DNA of 17,911 nt from Chloroflexota bacterium (lineage in GTDB: Bacteria > Chloroflexota > Dehalococcoidia > UBA3495). Position 1 is the stretch's first letter. Each line of letters opens with the position of its first letter. The translations under genes and the position numbers were made by a program. Location of the stretch: contig NZUD01000049.1 in NCBI GenBank assembly GCA_002697005.1, positions 1 to 17,911 of the forward strand, read 5' to 3'. This document shows positions 6,675 through 14,012 of the stretch, piece after piece. A model generated the notes under the pieces. That model was not told the origin of the DNA, searched no databases, and worked only from the letters and a program-made list of their open reading frames with translations.

Positions 6675-8345
6675 ATGGCTCAAATTATGACCGGTAAACA
6701 AGCCGTGTTGGAAATGCTGAAGGCGGAAGGCGTAAAGCACATCTTCGGCAACCCCGGTACCAGCGAAGCGCCCTTGATAGATATGCTAGGAGACTACCCA
6801 GAACTACAATACTTCCTGACCCTGCAAGAGAGCGTGGCGATGGGCATGGGCGAGTCCTATGCCAGGGCAACCGAGAAGCCGTCCTTCGTCAGCCTCCATG
6901 TAGACAGCGGACTTGCCAATGGCATAGCCCTCATGCTGGACGCGCTCAACACCGGCACCCCTATGGTCATCACATCGGCTAACTATGACGCCCGCAAGAT
7001 CAACGAGACCAAGACCGACTTAGCCGAGCTGGTACGTCCAGTAACTAAGTGGTCCGTGGAGTTGAACCTTCCAGACCAGATCCCTTCGGTCATGCGTCGT
7101 GCGTTCCACGAAGCCAATAGCCACCCCAAAGGCCCAGTGTACGTCGGATTCACCGCCAACGCCCTGGAGGCGGAAGCCGAGATGAACATCGTACCGTCCA
7201 GCAAGATGCACGACTCTTATAGGCCCGACCCCAAAGGGATCGAAGAGGCCGTGAAACTGATTATGGCCGCCAAGGAACCCTTGATGATGGTGGGCGATCG
7301 CGTCTCAGAAGACCACGCCAATGACATGGCCGTGGAGTTAGCCGAACTGATGGGTTTCCCCGTCCACCAGTCCAGGGGCGCGGAGGTGTCGTTCCCTACC
7401 ACCCATCCCCAGTTCTTCGGCAACCACACCCTGCGGGTGACCAGCAGCCGAAAGGCCCTTGAAGGTGTGGACCTGGTTTTGGCCATCGGTATGGACGCCA
7501 TGGACGAATTATTCTACTGGGGAGACATCATCCTGGGAGAGAATACCAAGTTGGTCCATATCGACCCCATCCCAGGGCGTGCTGGCCGCTCAGAACCCAC
7601 AGACGTCGGTATCGTGTCTCACTGCGGCCTAGCGATCGAAGAACTCATCCGATCACTCAAACCTTTGATTACCCCTGAGCTAGCCAACGAGATTGAAGGT
7701 CGGAAGATTGGAGTGGTGGCAGCAGCTGCGGACAAGCGAAAGGCCTTTGAGGACTCGGTAACCGCCAAATGGGACAACAAACCTATGTCCCCAGCCCGGA
7801 TGATGTCTGAGCTTGCGGACGCCCTGCCGGACAACGCCATCGTAGTGGACGACTCCATCAGCAATCGCGCCACCATGCGTCACTATTTCCAGGGTCAGAA
7901 TAGGGGCGACCTCCGGGCTTTCAGGGGCCAGTCCATCGGAGGCGGCATCGGCACAACCATGGGCACCGCAGTAGCAAACCCCGACCGCCCGGTGTTCGGA
8001 ATCATCGGCGACGGCAGCGCCATGATGACCATCCAGGGGTTATGGACCGCAGCCAACGACAACATCCCGTGCATCTTTGTCATTTGCAACAACGGTATGT
8101 ATCGCGTTCTCAAAGTGAACTTTGACGTATATCAACGGGAGATTCTGCAGCAGAAGGAATCTTCCGGGGAAAACCTGCCTTACTCGGACTTCCCGACGCC
8201 CTTCGACGTCTCATCCATTGCCAGCAGTATGGGCGTCCACGGCGAGCGGATCACCGACCCAGCCGAGATCGCACCTGCTGTCCAACGTGCAGTTGCCTCG
8301 GGCAAACCAGCGGTGCTAGACATCGTTATCGACGGATCATTCTAG
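6675..8345 (+). CDS. ThDP-dependent enzyme, benzoylformate decarboxylase/acetolactate synthase superfamily
   Basis: The 556 residues show the three-domain Pyr-middle-PP layout of ThDP decarboxylases. The Pyr domain has FGNPGTSEAPLIDML (24-38) and the cofactor-activating Glu52 in LQESVAMGMGESYARA. His75 in SLHVDSGLANG aligns by eye with active-site His70 of benzoylformate decarboxylase. The PP domain carries the ThDP/Mg motif GDGSAMMT...NN (445-473). The general plan and phrases such as GNPG, NIPCIFVICNNG and LWTAA follow benzoylformate decarboxylase more than acetolactate synthase. The second His of that enzyme (near 281) has no evident counterpart, since FYWGD stands there. So a 2-oxo acid decarboxylase or carboligase is likely but the substrate is open. 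GGAAGG (6661-6666) lies 8 bases before the ATG. It heads an operon with two CMD genes and an MFS gene; the next start is 25 bases downstream. Confidence 0.9.
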   Translation: MAQIMTGKQAVLEMLKAEGVKHIFGNPGTSEAPLIDMLGDYPELQYFLTLQESVAMGMGESYARATEKPSFVSLHVDSGLANGIALMLDALNTGTPMVITSANYDARKINETKTDLAELVRPVTKWSVELNLPDQIPSVMRRAFHEANSHPKGPVYVGFTANALEAEAEMNIVPSSKMHDSYRPDPKGIEEAVKLIMAAKEPLMMVGDRVSEDHANDMAVELAELMGFPVHQSRGAEVSFPTTHPQFFGNHTLRVTSSRKALEGVDLVLAIGMDAMDELFYWGDIILGENTKLVHIDPIPGRAGRSEPTDVGIVSHCGLAIEELIRSLKPLITPELANEIEGRKIGVVAAAADKRKAFEDSVTAKWDNKPMSPARMMSELADALPDNAIVVDDSISNRATMRHYFQGQNRGDLRAFRGQSIGGGIGTTMGTAVANPDRPVFGIIGDGSAMMTIQGLWTAANDNIPCIFVICNNGMYRVLKVNFDVYQREILQQKESSGENLPYSDFPTPFDVSSIASSMGVHGERITDPAEIAPAVQRAVASGKPAVLDIVIDGSF

Positions 8346-8370
8346 AGCCGTCCAGATATATGGAGGCATA

Positions 8371-8856
8371 TTGGATATATTTGAAACCATAGTCGCCAAA
8401 GCATCGGGCATCTCTGCCGACAGCCCTCTGGCTGGTGCTCTATCCCTGCGCAGCGACATCTTACATTTAACTGAAAACTCCCACGAAGCTTCGCTCCGGC
8501 CCAATCACCCGGGCGGGCTGTCCCATGCCGAGCGGGCGGGACTCGCCTGCCGGATAGCCAAACGGAACAACGAGGAAACCTTGGCCCGGCATTACGAATC
8601 ACTGTTCAGCGTCGGAAGCCACGCCCTTGCCGACACCGATTTCGAAGGCGGCCATGACACTCGGATAAAAGCGATTCTCCGCCACACCGACTTAGTTACG
8701 CTGAATCCCAAAGACGTCAAAGCAGAAGATGTCTCTGCATTAAAGTCGGCGGGCCTCAACGACGCTGATATAGTCCGGCTTTCAGAGCTGATCGCCTTCA
8801 TAGCCTACCAGATTAGAGTCGTCACCGGGCTTCGGCTGATGGCACAAGTCGCATGA
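8371..8856 (+). CDS. CMD-domain protein without CxxC (Avi_7170-like)
   Basis: This 161-residue all-helical protein resembles the carboxymuconolactone decarboxylase/AhpD superfamily. LSHAERAGLACRIAKRN (50-66) fits the helix that in AhpD-like proteins leads into the redox site. Only Cys60 is present; there is no CxxC and no matching His, so it is probably not a peroxidase alone. I recognise it as like the CMD family named after Avi_7170, whose members sit beside an Avi_7169-type protein, exactly as here. TTG at 8371 is taken as start because GGAGG lies at 8362-8366, though the 4-base spacing is short; no in-frame ATG occurs near the N-terminus. Its stop overlaps the next ATG (ATGA), so the two are probably translationally coupled and may form a complex. 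Confidence 0.8.
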   Translation: MDIFETIVAKASGISADSPLAGALSLRSDILHLTENSHEASLRPNHPGGLSHAERAGLACRIAKRNNEETLARHYESLFSVGSHALADTDFEGGHDTRIKAILRHTDLVTLNPKDVKAEDVSALKSAGLNDADIVRLSELIAFIAYQIRVVTGLRLMAQVA

Positions 8857-9431
8857 ACGAACCGATCAAGGAATTCACCTCCTCCATCCCGTTCTGGCAG
8901 CCACGCGTAATACCCCTTGAACTCGAACAGGCCAGTGACGAACAACTGGATGCTATGAAAGTCACAGTCTCCAATACCAAGATTGGCGAGTACACGCTGG
9001 TATTAGCGCTAGACCCTGAAACCCTCCAACAGCGCACGCCCCTCTTCAACGGAATCATGTATGGCCGCGGTGGCCTCTCTCGCGCTGAGACTGAATTAGG
9101 GGCAGTGGCAGCCTCAGTGGTCAATCGGTGCATCTATTGTGCGGCCGTCCATGCTAACCGCTATAGCCAACTGACAAAGGACGAATCGGTCATGGATAGC
9201 ATCTTCACCGACGGTGAAGATGCAGACTTAGACGAACGCCAAAAAGCCCTCTTGGGATTCGCCACAAAATTGTCCAAGTGCCCATCTGAGGCGACCAGAT
9301 CCGACGTGGAACGCCTGGTCGATAACGGACTTAGCATGGGTGAAATCCTAGACTTGGTTCTGTCGGCATCTCTGTTCGGCTGGGCAAACCGCTTGATGCA
9401 CGTCTTGGGAGACCCTCTGCACCAGGACTAG
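8853..9431 (+). CDS. AhpD-like peroxidase-related CMD protein (Avi_7169-like)
   Basis: The 192 residues contain a complete AhpD-type redox site: Cys93-Ile-Tyr-Cys96 with His100 in VVNRCIYCAAVHANRYSQL, preceded by LSRAETELGAVAAS (75-88), the helix with the conserved acidic residues. In AhpD the cysteine pair and His act in thiol-dependent peroxide reduction and proton relay. The N-terminal 70 residues (with SIPFWQPRVIPLE and ETLQQRTPLFNGIMYG) fit the alkylhydroperoxidase-domain family named after Avi_7169. The C-terminal part DVERLVDNGLSMGEILDLVL is the usual CMD dimer helix. The ATG overlaps the stop of the preceding CMD gene by four bases. Role in the operon: peroxide or oxidised-product detoxification, or a cofactorless step on a ring-derived intermediate; the first is better supported by the motif. 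Confidence 0.85.
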   Translation: MNEPIKEFTSSIPFWQPRVIPLELEQASDEQLDAMKVTVSNTKIGEYTLVLALDPETLQQRTPLFNGIMYGRGGLSRAETELGAVAASVVNRCIYCAAVHANRYSQLTKDESVMDSIFTDGEDADLDERQKALLGFATKLSKCPSEATRSDVERLVDNGLSMGEILDLVLSASLFGWANRLMHVLGDPLHQD

Positions 9432-9495
9432 GCACGCCGAATATGGAAGTACCTGCCATATCGCACGAGCTTTTCCATGATTGGAGCGCACGCCC

Positions 9496-10842
9496 TTGAA
9501 CTTCGCGGCGCTGCGTACCCGCCTGGCCCATAGACTGCCGGTCTATTACGGTTGGGTGATTCTAGCCGCGGCCTCAGTCCCGAGCTTCGGAGCGCGGCCA
9601 GTGATGGCAGTAGCCACCCTTTCAGTATTCGTCGTGCCCATGACGGAGACCTTCGGCTGGACTCGAGGTCAGTTCTCCGGTGCAGTCAGTTTGGGCGCCC
9701 TCTTCGGGCTACTCGTATCACCCATGGCAGGCCGTCTCATAGACCGGTACGGCTCCGGGGTCCTGCTTTCGGCTTCGTCGGCCATGGTCGGATTATGCGC
9801 TATCGGGCTTTCTCTGACCTCTCCCATCTGGTCTTTTTACTTGTTGTACGTCCCTGGCCGTGCGGTATTTTCCAGTCCGTTGGAATTGGGCACATCCACC
9901 GCGGTCAGCAACTGGTTCATCCGCCGCCGGCCTATGGCGTTGGCCTTGATGGGAATCATCCAAGGCATCGGCCTCACAATATTCCCGTTGATCGCACAGG
10001 TGCTGATCAACGGCTGGGGTTGGCGCACTGCCTGGCTGGCCATGGGAATATTCACCATCAGCTCCGGCATAATCCCGGTGTTGCTGCTGATGGCACGGCG
10101 GCCTGAGGATATGAACCTAGAACCTGACCCTAAAAGAACCAGGCTGCTAGAACCTAATAGTCTTGCAAAAACAGATGTTGACCGCGAGTCAACCACACAC
10201 AGCTTTACCGAATTCAACTACACAGTGCGACAGGCGCTGAGGACCAAGGCATTTTGGATCTTGGTGTTATTCTCGGTATTCGGGTTCATCGTCCAGGCCG
10301 GGGTCAGCCTGCACCAAGTACCCCACTACATCGGCCAAGGCGTCCCAACCCATCTGGCTGCATTAACAGCCAGCACCTTCGCCTTTGGACAGGTTCCCGG
10401 CGGATTGTTCTGGACCATGCTGGCCAGGCGGTTGCCGCTCAGGATCCTCCTGTGTATGGCAGGAGCAACGATGTCACTGGGTGCCATCGGCACCGGGTTC
10501 AGCGCCTCGCTGGCAACGGGAATTCCAATGGGGTTACTACTGGGCATCGGGGTCGGTGGTATGCAGCTACTGTTACGGCTCACCTGGGCCGACTACTACG
10601 GCAGACTCCACTTAGGAAGCATCCGGGGACTAACCCTTCCAGCTCAAATCGGCGGACAAGCCCTCGGCCCTATAGTTGCCGGGTTTATGTTCGACGCCAC
10701 CGGTGGCTATAAAACGCCATTTACTGTGTTCGGCATAATCGTGGCTTTCGCTGCTGTGGTGGTGTTGGCCGCGACTTCCCCCGGCCGTCTACCACAGTCC
10801 TCTGTCACACCAGAACCTTCGGTTGATCCGGGAATCGACTAA
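9496..10842 (+). CDS. MFS transporter, monocarboxylate/oxalate-formate type
   Basis: A 12-helix major facilitator of 448 residues. LPVYYGWVILAAASV near the start and FVVPMTETFGWTRGQFSGAV are hallmarks of the MCT/OFA branch; motif A reads GRLIDRYGSG (79-88). A hydrophilic loop of about 45 residues (KRTRLLEPNSLAKTDVDREST region) joins the halves. The second half ends with WADYYGRLHLGSIRGLTLP and GPIVAGFMFDATGGY, also typical. The start is uncertain: TTG at 9496 has GGAG (9483-9486) 9 bases upstream, while the longer TTG at 9481 adds five residues and has no good site. The gene lies 64 bases after the AhpD-like gene and probably imports the acid handled by that operon. Its stop shares bases with the stop of the convergent methyltransferase gene. 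Confidence 0.88.
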   Translation: MNFAALRTRLAHRLPVYYGWVILAAASVPSFGARPVMAVATLSVFVVPMTETFGWTRGQFSGAVSLGALFGLLVSPMAGRLIDRYGSGVLLSASSAMVGLCAIGLSLTSPIWSFYLLYVPGRAVFSSPLELGTSTAVSNWFIRRRPMALALMGIIQGIGLTIFPLIAQVLINGWGWRTAWLAMGIFTISSGIIPVLLLMARRPEDMNLEPDPKRTRLLEPNSLAKTDVDRESTTHSFTEFNYTVRQALRTKAFWILVLFSVFGFIVQAGVSLHQVPHYIGQGVPTHLAALTASTFAFGQVPGGLFWTMLARRLPLRILLCMAGATMSLGAIGTGFSASLATGIPMGLLLGIGVGGMQLLLRLTWADYYGRLHLGSIRGLTLPAQIGGQALGPIVAGFMFDATGGYKTPFTVFGIIVAFAAVVVLAATSPGRLPQSSVTPEPSVDPGID

Positions 10843-11531
10843 TCCTGGGTTTTCCGGCAGTAGACTGCGTACATCGGATCGTCCGGAGGGCTCTGGTCAG
10901 GATTGAGGAACGAGGCCTGGATATCCTCAAATCTCTCTGCCGCCTCCATGTATGTGCCCACCAAATCAACCCTGCCACGGTCCGTTGAGTTCCGCCAGTT
11001 CAGGACTGCCTTGGTGGGGAACATACGGTTGGAGAAACCGACTATGAACTTACCACCCGGCCGCAATATACGCCCGATCTGGTGGAATGTATCGATGGGA
11101 TTGGTCAGGTATTGAGCAGAAACGGTGATGACAACCGCATCAAAAGTTTCATTCTCAAAGGGCAGTATGGGATTCGCGTTCACATCATGAACAACATATC
11201 CGTCCAGGTCCGGATTTTCTCTTAGCTCAACGTCGTTCATGCCCAGCCCGATCATCCGTTTTTTGGGATGCCCCGCAGGCCAATGGGACCGCCAACTGCT
11301 CATGAAATCCAAGACTTCAGAGTTCTCAGGGATCTGCTGTTTAAAGAACTGGCCGATGGCGGCGATAGCCCCATCATCTATATGTACAACTAATCGCGGC
11401 GTCTCGTAGAAGACTGAGTCGTCTTGTTCATCCACACGCTGGAAATATTCTGGGGTAAATCTAGACTCGGCGATAATACCTCCTAACCGCCTGACTCCAC
11501 GATCACGGGCGGCATCGGCGAATTGTATCAC
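10839..11531 (-). CDS. Class I SAM-dependent methyltransferase with MSSW-type motif I
   Basis: The 230-residue protein has a Methyltransf_11-like core. Motif I is the unusual EVLDFMSSWRSHWP (about 92-105) in place of a glycine-rich loop. It is followed by KRMIGLGMNDVELREN, the acidic strand of motif II, then NANPILPFENETFDAVVITVSAQYLTNP (motif IV) and IGRILRPGGKFIVGFSNRMFP (post-motif strand). An N-terminal segment with RLVVHIDDGAIAAI also recurs in this MSSW subgroup. The start is GTG at 11531, with AGAGG a few bases upstream, because no ATG precedes the conserved part. The substrate is unknown. It is transcribed away from the lone CMD gene and converges on the MFS gene with overlapping stops (10839-10842), so neither has room for its own terminator. 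Confidence 0.85.
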   Translation of the reverse strand: MIQFADAARDRGVRRLGGIIAESRFTPEYFQRVDEQDDSVFYETPRLVVHIDDGAIAAIGQFFKQQIPENSEVLDFMSSWRSHWPAGHPKKRMIGLGMNDVELRENPDLDGYVVHDVNANPILPFENETFDAVVITVSAQYLTNPIDTFHQIGRILRPGGKFIVGFSNRMFPTKAVLNWRNSTDRGRVDLVGTYMEAAERFEDIQASFLNPDQSPPDDPMYAVYCRKTQD

Positions 11532-11599
11532 CCCACCTCTGGTTTTTTCATGCTTAGAATATGCAACGGTGTTAACTGGTAGGCAGCGCTTAGAGAGCT

Positions 11600-11622
11600 T
11601 ACAATCTGCGCACCTAATTAGG
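11600..11622 (+). promoter_or_regulatory. Candidate -10 box and palindrome ahead of the lone CMD gene
   Basis: TACAAT (11600-11605, five of six matches) is the best -10 candidate in the divergent gap; no good -35 hexamer stands at the right distance. A perfect 10-bp palindrome, CCTAATTAGG (11613-11622), lies at the predicted start of transcription, a position suited to a repressor. Both calls are tentative. Confidence 0.25.
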
Positions 11623-11661
11623 CATTTGCCGACAAAAGAAATAAACCAAGGAGCAAGAACA

Positions 11662-12039
11662 ATGGCTGAAGAAACAAGAGATGAAATGCTAAAGAGGGTC
11701 TCGGAAAACCGTGGTTATTCTCTGGAGATGCACCGAATCATGGCTGAAGTGGACATGGAATGGGTGGCCTCTTACAACCAGTTTATCGACGCCACCTACA
11801 CCGGGCAGCGCTTGCTCGACCGCAAGACCAAGGAACTACTGCAAGTGGCAGTGGAAGCCGCCCTCAAAGCCGACATTGACCAGATCCAAGCCCACATCCA
11901 CGTGGCTATCCAAGAAGGTGCATCACCCATGGAGGTCCTGGAGGCTATGCAATGCGTCATCATGCCCATGGGCGCGCTCGCTTACCGCCGCGGCCTTCAG
12001 GCCTGGTCCGCCGAGACGGGCATCGGCCTGGAGACGTAA
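11662..12039 (+). CDS. Carboxymuconolactone decarboxylase-family protein without redox cysteines
   Basis: The 125 residues match the single-domain CMD fold: LLDRKTKELLQVAVEAAL (helix with the conserved Glu), ADIDQIQAHIHVAIQEGASPMEVLEAM and a C-terminal MPMGALAYRRGLQAW helix. Where AhpD-like members have CxxCxxxH, this protein has DIDQIQAH. The His is kept but both cysteines are replaced by Asp and Gln. It cannot be a disulfide peroxidase. True gamma-carboxymuconolactone decarboxylases also do not depend on a cysteine pair, so a decarboxylase or hydrolase role is possible. The ATG at 11662 was chosen for AAGGAG (11648-11653) 8 bases upstream; an upstream in-frame ATG at 11569 gives an unconserved leader and overlaps the promoter. 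It is monocistronic, facing the FAH gene. Confidence 0.87.
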   Translation: MAEETRDEMLKRVSENRGYSLEMHRIMAEVDMEWVASYNQFIDATYTGQRLLDRKTKELLQVAVEAALKADIDQIQAHIHVAIQEGASPMEVLEAMQCVIMPMGALAYRRGLQAWSAETGIGLET

Positions 12040-12049
12040 TGCTTCATGC

Positions 12050-12080
12050 AAAAAAGCGCCCCGGCTAAGCAAGGGCGCTT
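12050..12080 (-). terminator. Intrinsic terminator of the FAH-family gene
   Basis: Arms 12054-12061 and 12073-12080 form a perfect 8-bp stem (AAGCGCCC/GGGCGCTT) with an 11-base loop. On the minus strand it is followed by a run of T (complement of the A-run at 12050-12055), as in a rho-independent terminator. It lies about 40 bases after the FAH stop. On the plus strand no T-run follows, so it may only partly stop transcription from the CMD gene. Confidence 0.75.
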
Positions 12081-12117
12081 ATCCTAGTCTAAGCCGATGG
12101 AACCGGACCTAAACTGC

Positions 12118-12900
12118 CTATTTCTGCCAGTTAACTTTATTCGTTAAGGTTCCGATATCGTTGATGGTGATGGTGCAGACGTCACCATCAACCATGTTCT
12201 CGGTGGCGCCGTCGGTCCCCATCCACAGGACATCACCTGGAACCAGCGTTAAATACTGGCTCATCTTGCTGATAAAAGTGCGCACACCAAAGATTGCCGA
12301 GGCCACATCATATTCGCCCACTATCCGGTCGTTGACTTTGATAACCACATGAAAGTCGTCGGGGTTAAGGTCAGTCACGATCCAAGGACCCATCGGTTTA
12401 AACGTGTCTGTATTCTTGGCCCGCCACATGGTGCGATCACCTCGCTGCCAGGTCCGTTCGCTGACATCGTTACCGATGCTGTAACCCAACACATAGTCCA
12501 GTGCTTGCTCTTCGGTGACGTTGCGGCAGGTCTTACCGATGACTACTACCAGTTCACCCTCATACTGCAGCATCTCCGTAGCATCCTTGGGAACGATGAT
12601 GTCGTGTCCGTCAGGCACGAGGGCATTAATCGCACGGTATCCGACATCAGCCTGCTGCGGTAGGACCGGCTCTTCGCCACGCATCTGCGCAGCCCAGGTA
12701 ACATGCTCAGGATAATTGATACCTGCGGCGTAGAACGTCGGTGGAATAACGGGCACTTCCAGCTTCACGGCATCCAATTTATGCGTATTAGAAGTCCTCG
12801 TATAGCTCTCAAAAGGGCTGCCTTCAACCTCGGTAACCGTATCGCCTTCTATAACACCGAAGGAGATGGGGCCTCCTGTGGAGAATCTGCACCATTTCAT
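12118..12900 (-). CDS. Fumarylacetoacetate hydrolase (FAH) family protein
   Basis: The 260 residues have the FAH beta-roll fold used by acylpyruvate hydrolases, 2-oxo-hept-3-ene-dioate isomerase/decarboxylases and related enzymes of aromatic breakdown. Metal-ligand candidates are Glu114 and Glu116 in QYEGELVVVIGK and Asp145 in GYSIGNDVSERTWQ. Lys162 in RAKNTDTFKPMGPWIVT and the closing LVPGDVLWMGTDGA segment are also typical. The N-terminal 50 residues form the small accessory domain (MKWCRFSTGG...FGVIEGDTV). ATG at 12900 has GAGGTG 8 bases upstream. It acts in the cytoplasm, cleaving or isomerising a 2-oxo (acylpyruvate-like) dienoate; the exact substrate is not readable. It has its own promoter and terminator and diverges from the SDR gene. 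Confidence 0.93.
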   Translation of the reverse strand: MKWCRFSTGGPISFGVIEGDTVTEVEGSPFESYTRTSNTHKLDAVKLEVPVIPPTFYAAGINYPEHVTWAAQMRGEEPVLPQQADVGYRAINALVPDGHDIIVPKDATEMLQYEGELVVVIGKTCRNVTEEQALDYVLGYSIGNDVSERTWQRGDRTMWRAKNTDTFKPMGPWIVTDLNPDDFHVVIKVNDRIVGEYDVASAIFGVRTFISKMSQYLTLVPGDVLWMGTDGATENMVDGDVCTITINDIGTLTNKVNWQK

Positions 12901-12958
12901 CGTTACTTCACCTCATGTTGGCCCCCATCGCTGCGGTGGCCGTAGATATTTCACGGCA

Positions 12959-12986
12959 ATTTTACACCGCACTACAGTACGGTCAA
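12959..12986 (-). promoter_or_regulatory. Promoter of the FAH-family gene
   Basis: On the minus strand TTGACC (12986-12981) and TAAAAT (12964-12959) are 16 bases apart, each with five of six consensus matches. Initiation near 12951 gives a leader of about 50 bases ending in GAGGTG. Confidence 0.5.
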
Positions 12987-13091
12987 GGTAGCCGCGCCAC
13001 CACATATCTAGGCAAGATGGTAAAATCTAGCCCGCAACACAACTTACGTTACAGCGCCACGGAAGATTAATATCTCGCGAAAAGGTGAAAA

Positions 13092-13862
13092 ATGCGACTG
13101 GAAGGAAAGACAGCCCTCATCACCGGTGCCAGCCGAAATATCGGCAGAGAGGTCGCATTGACCTTCGCCCGGGAGGGCGCTGACCTAATCCTCAACACCC
13201 GTGTCAACCAGTCTGATCTGGACGAGGTTACAAGCAAATGCCGGGAGCTGGGGGTAAAGACCCACTCGGTACTCGCAGACGTTTCTGATTCGGCCAGCGT
13301 CACCAAAATGGTGGAAGATGGCATCAAAGCTCTAGGAAAGATCGACATCTTGGTTAGCAATGTGGCTATCCGTCCTCACAAACCCATATTGGAAGTGACC
13401 AACGAGGAATGGCACCACACTCTGGGCGTTAACATGCACGCCGCCTTCTACCTGTGCAAAGCCGTATTGCCAGGGATGATTGAACGCCAAACCGGCAGTA
13501 TCATCGCTCTGGGTGGTCAATCGGCCATTACTGGACGTCCAGGTACGAGCATCGTTACAACCGCCAAGACAGGAGTCCTCGGCTTGATCCGCGCAGTCGC
13601 CGCCGAGATGGCGCCTTACAATATCCGCGCCAACATGGTGAACCCGGGGTCAACTGACACTTCTAGGAACAACCCTGAGTGGTACCCCGAATTCCAGGCG
13701 GAGGTCAGCCGTGGCTCGTCAGAACACCTAAAAGAGATACCCATGGGCCGGCAAGCCACTGTCCAAGACATCGCCAACGCATGCTTGTTCTTCGCTTCTG
13801 ACGAGTCGGGTTACATCACCGGTGACAGTGTAAACGTAATGGGAGGCCGTTACATCAACTGA
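13092..13862 (+). CDS. Short-chain dehydrogenase/reductase fold protein with altered active site
   Basis: At 256 residues it has the classical SDR length and fold. The nucleotide-binding loop is intact: TGASRNIG (11-18), then LADVSD (61-66), the NNAG-equivalent SNVAIR (89-94), Asn114 in LGVNMHAAF, NPGSTDT (184-190) and the C-terminal SGYITGDSVNVMGGRY. Aligned by eye to the catalytic segment, GGQSAITGRPGTSIVTTAK (141-159) keeps Lys159. Gly142 stands where the catalytic Ser belongs and Val155 where the catalytic Tyr belongs. The codons read cleanly and the frame is intact, so this is not a frameshift. It either uses another chemistry or binding mode, or serves a non-oxidoreductase role. An AAAGGTG site precedes ATG 13092. 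It diverges from the FAH gene across 191 bases. Confidence 0.9.
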   Translation: MRLEGKTALITGASRNIGREVALTFAREGADLILNTRVNQSDLDEVTSKCRELGVKTHSVLADVSDSASVTKMVEDGIKALGKIDILVSNVAIRPHKPILEVTNEEWHHTLGVNMHAAFYLCKAVLPGMIERQTGSIIALGGQSAITGRPGTSIVTTAKTGVLGLIRAVAAEMAPYNIRANMVNPGSTDTSRNNPEWYPEFQAEVSRGSSEHLKEIPMGRQATVQDIANACLFFASDESGYITGDSVNVMGGRYIN

Positions 13863-13988
13863 CCCGTGCCATTAAGCTTTCATTGGTTTGATTAACATCA
13901 GTGGGAATTCCCAAAGAAACCGGAACGCGTTCAGTAACTAGTCAATACGATTCCTATTAGAATCAACGCGCCTGTGCCTGGCAACACT

Positions 13989-14012
13989 TAGTTAGCCTTA
14001 ATAGGCTAACTA
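13989..14012. terminator. Hairpin overlapping the end of the ROK gene
   Basis: TAGTTAGCCT (13989-13998) and AGGCTAACTA (14003-14012) form a perfect 10-bp stem with a TAAT loop, between the convergent SDR and ROK genes. Its right arm contains the ROK stop codon (14006-14008). No T-tract follows on either strand, so it may be an mRNA 3'-end structure more than a strong terminator. Confidence 0.4.

Noticed and set aside
13902..13915. GGGAATTCCC palindrome and other small hairpins in the SDR-ROK gap
   Set aside because: Short palindromes of this size are expected by chance; no promoter or T-tract gives them a context.
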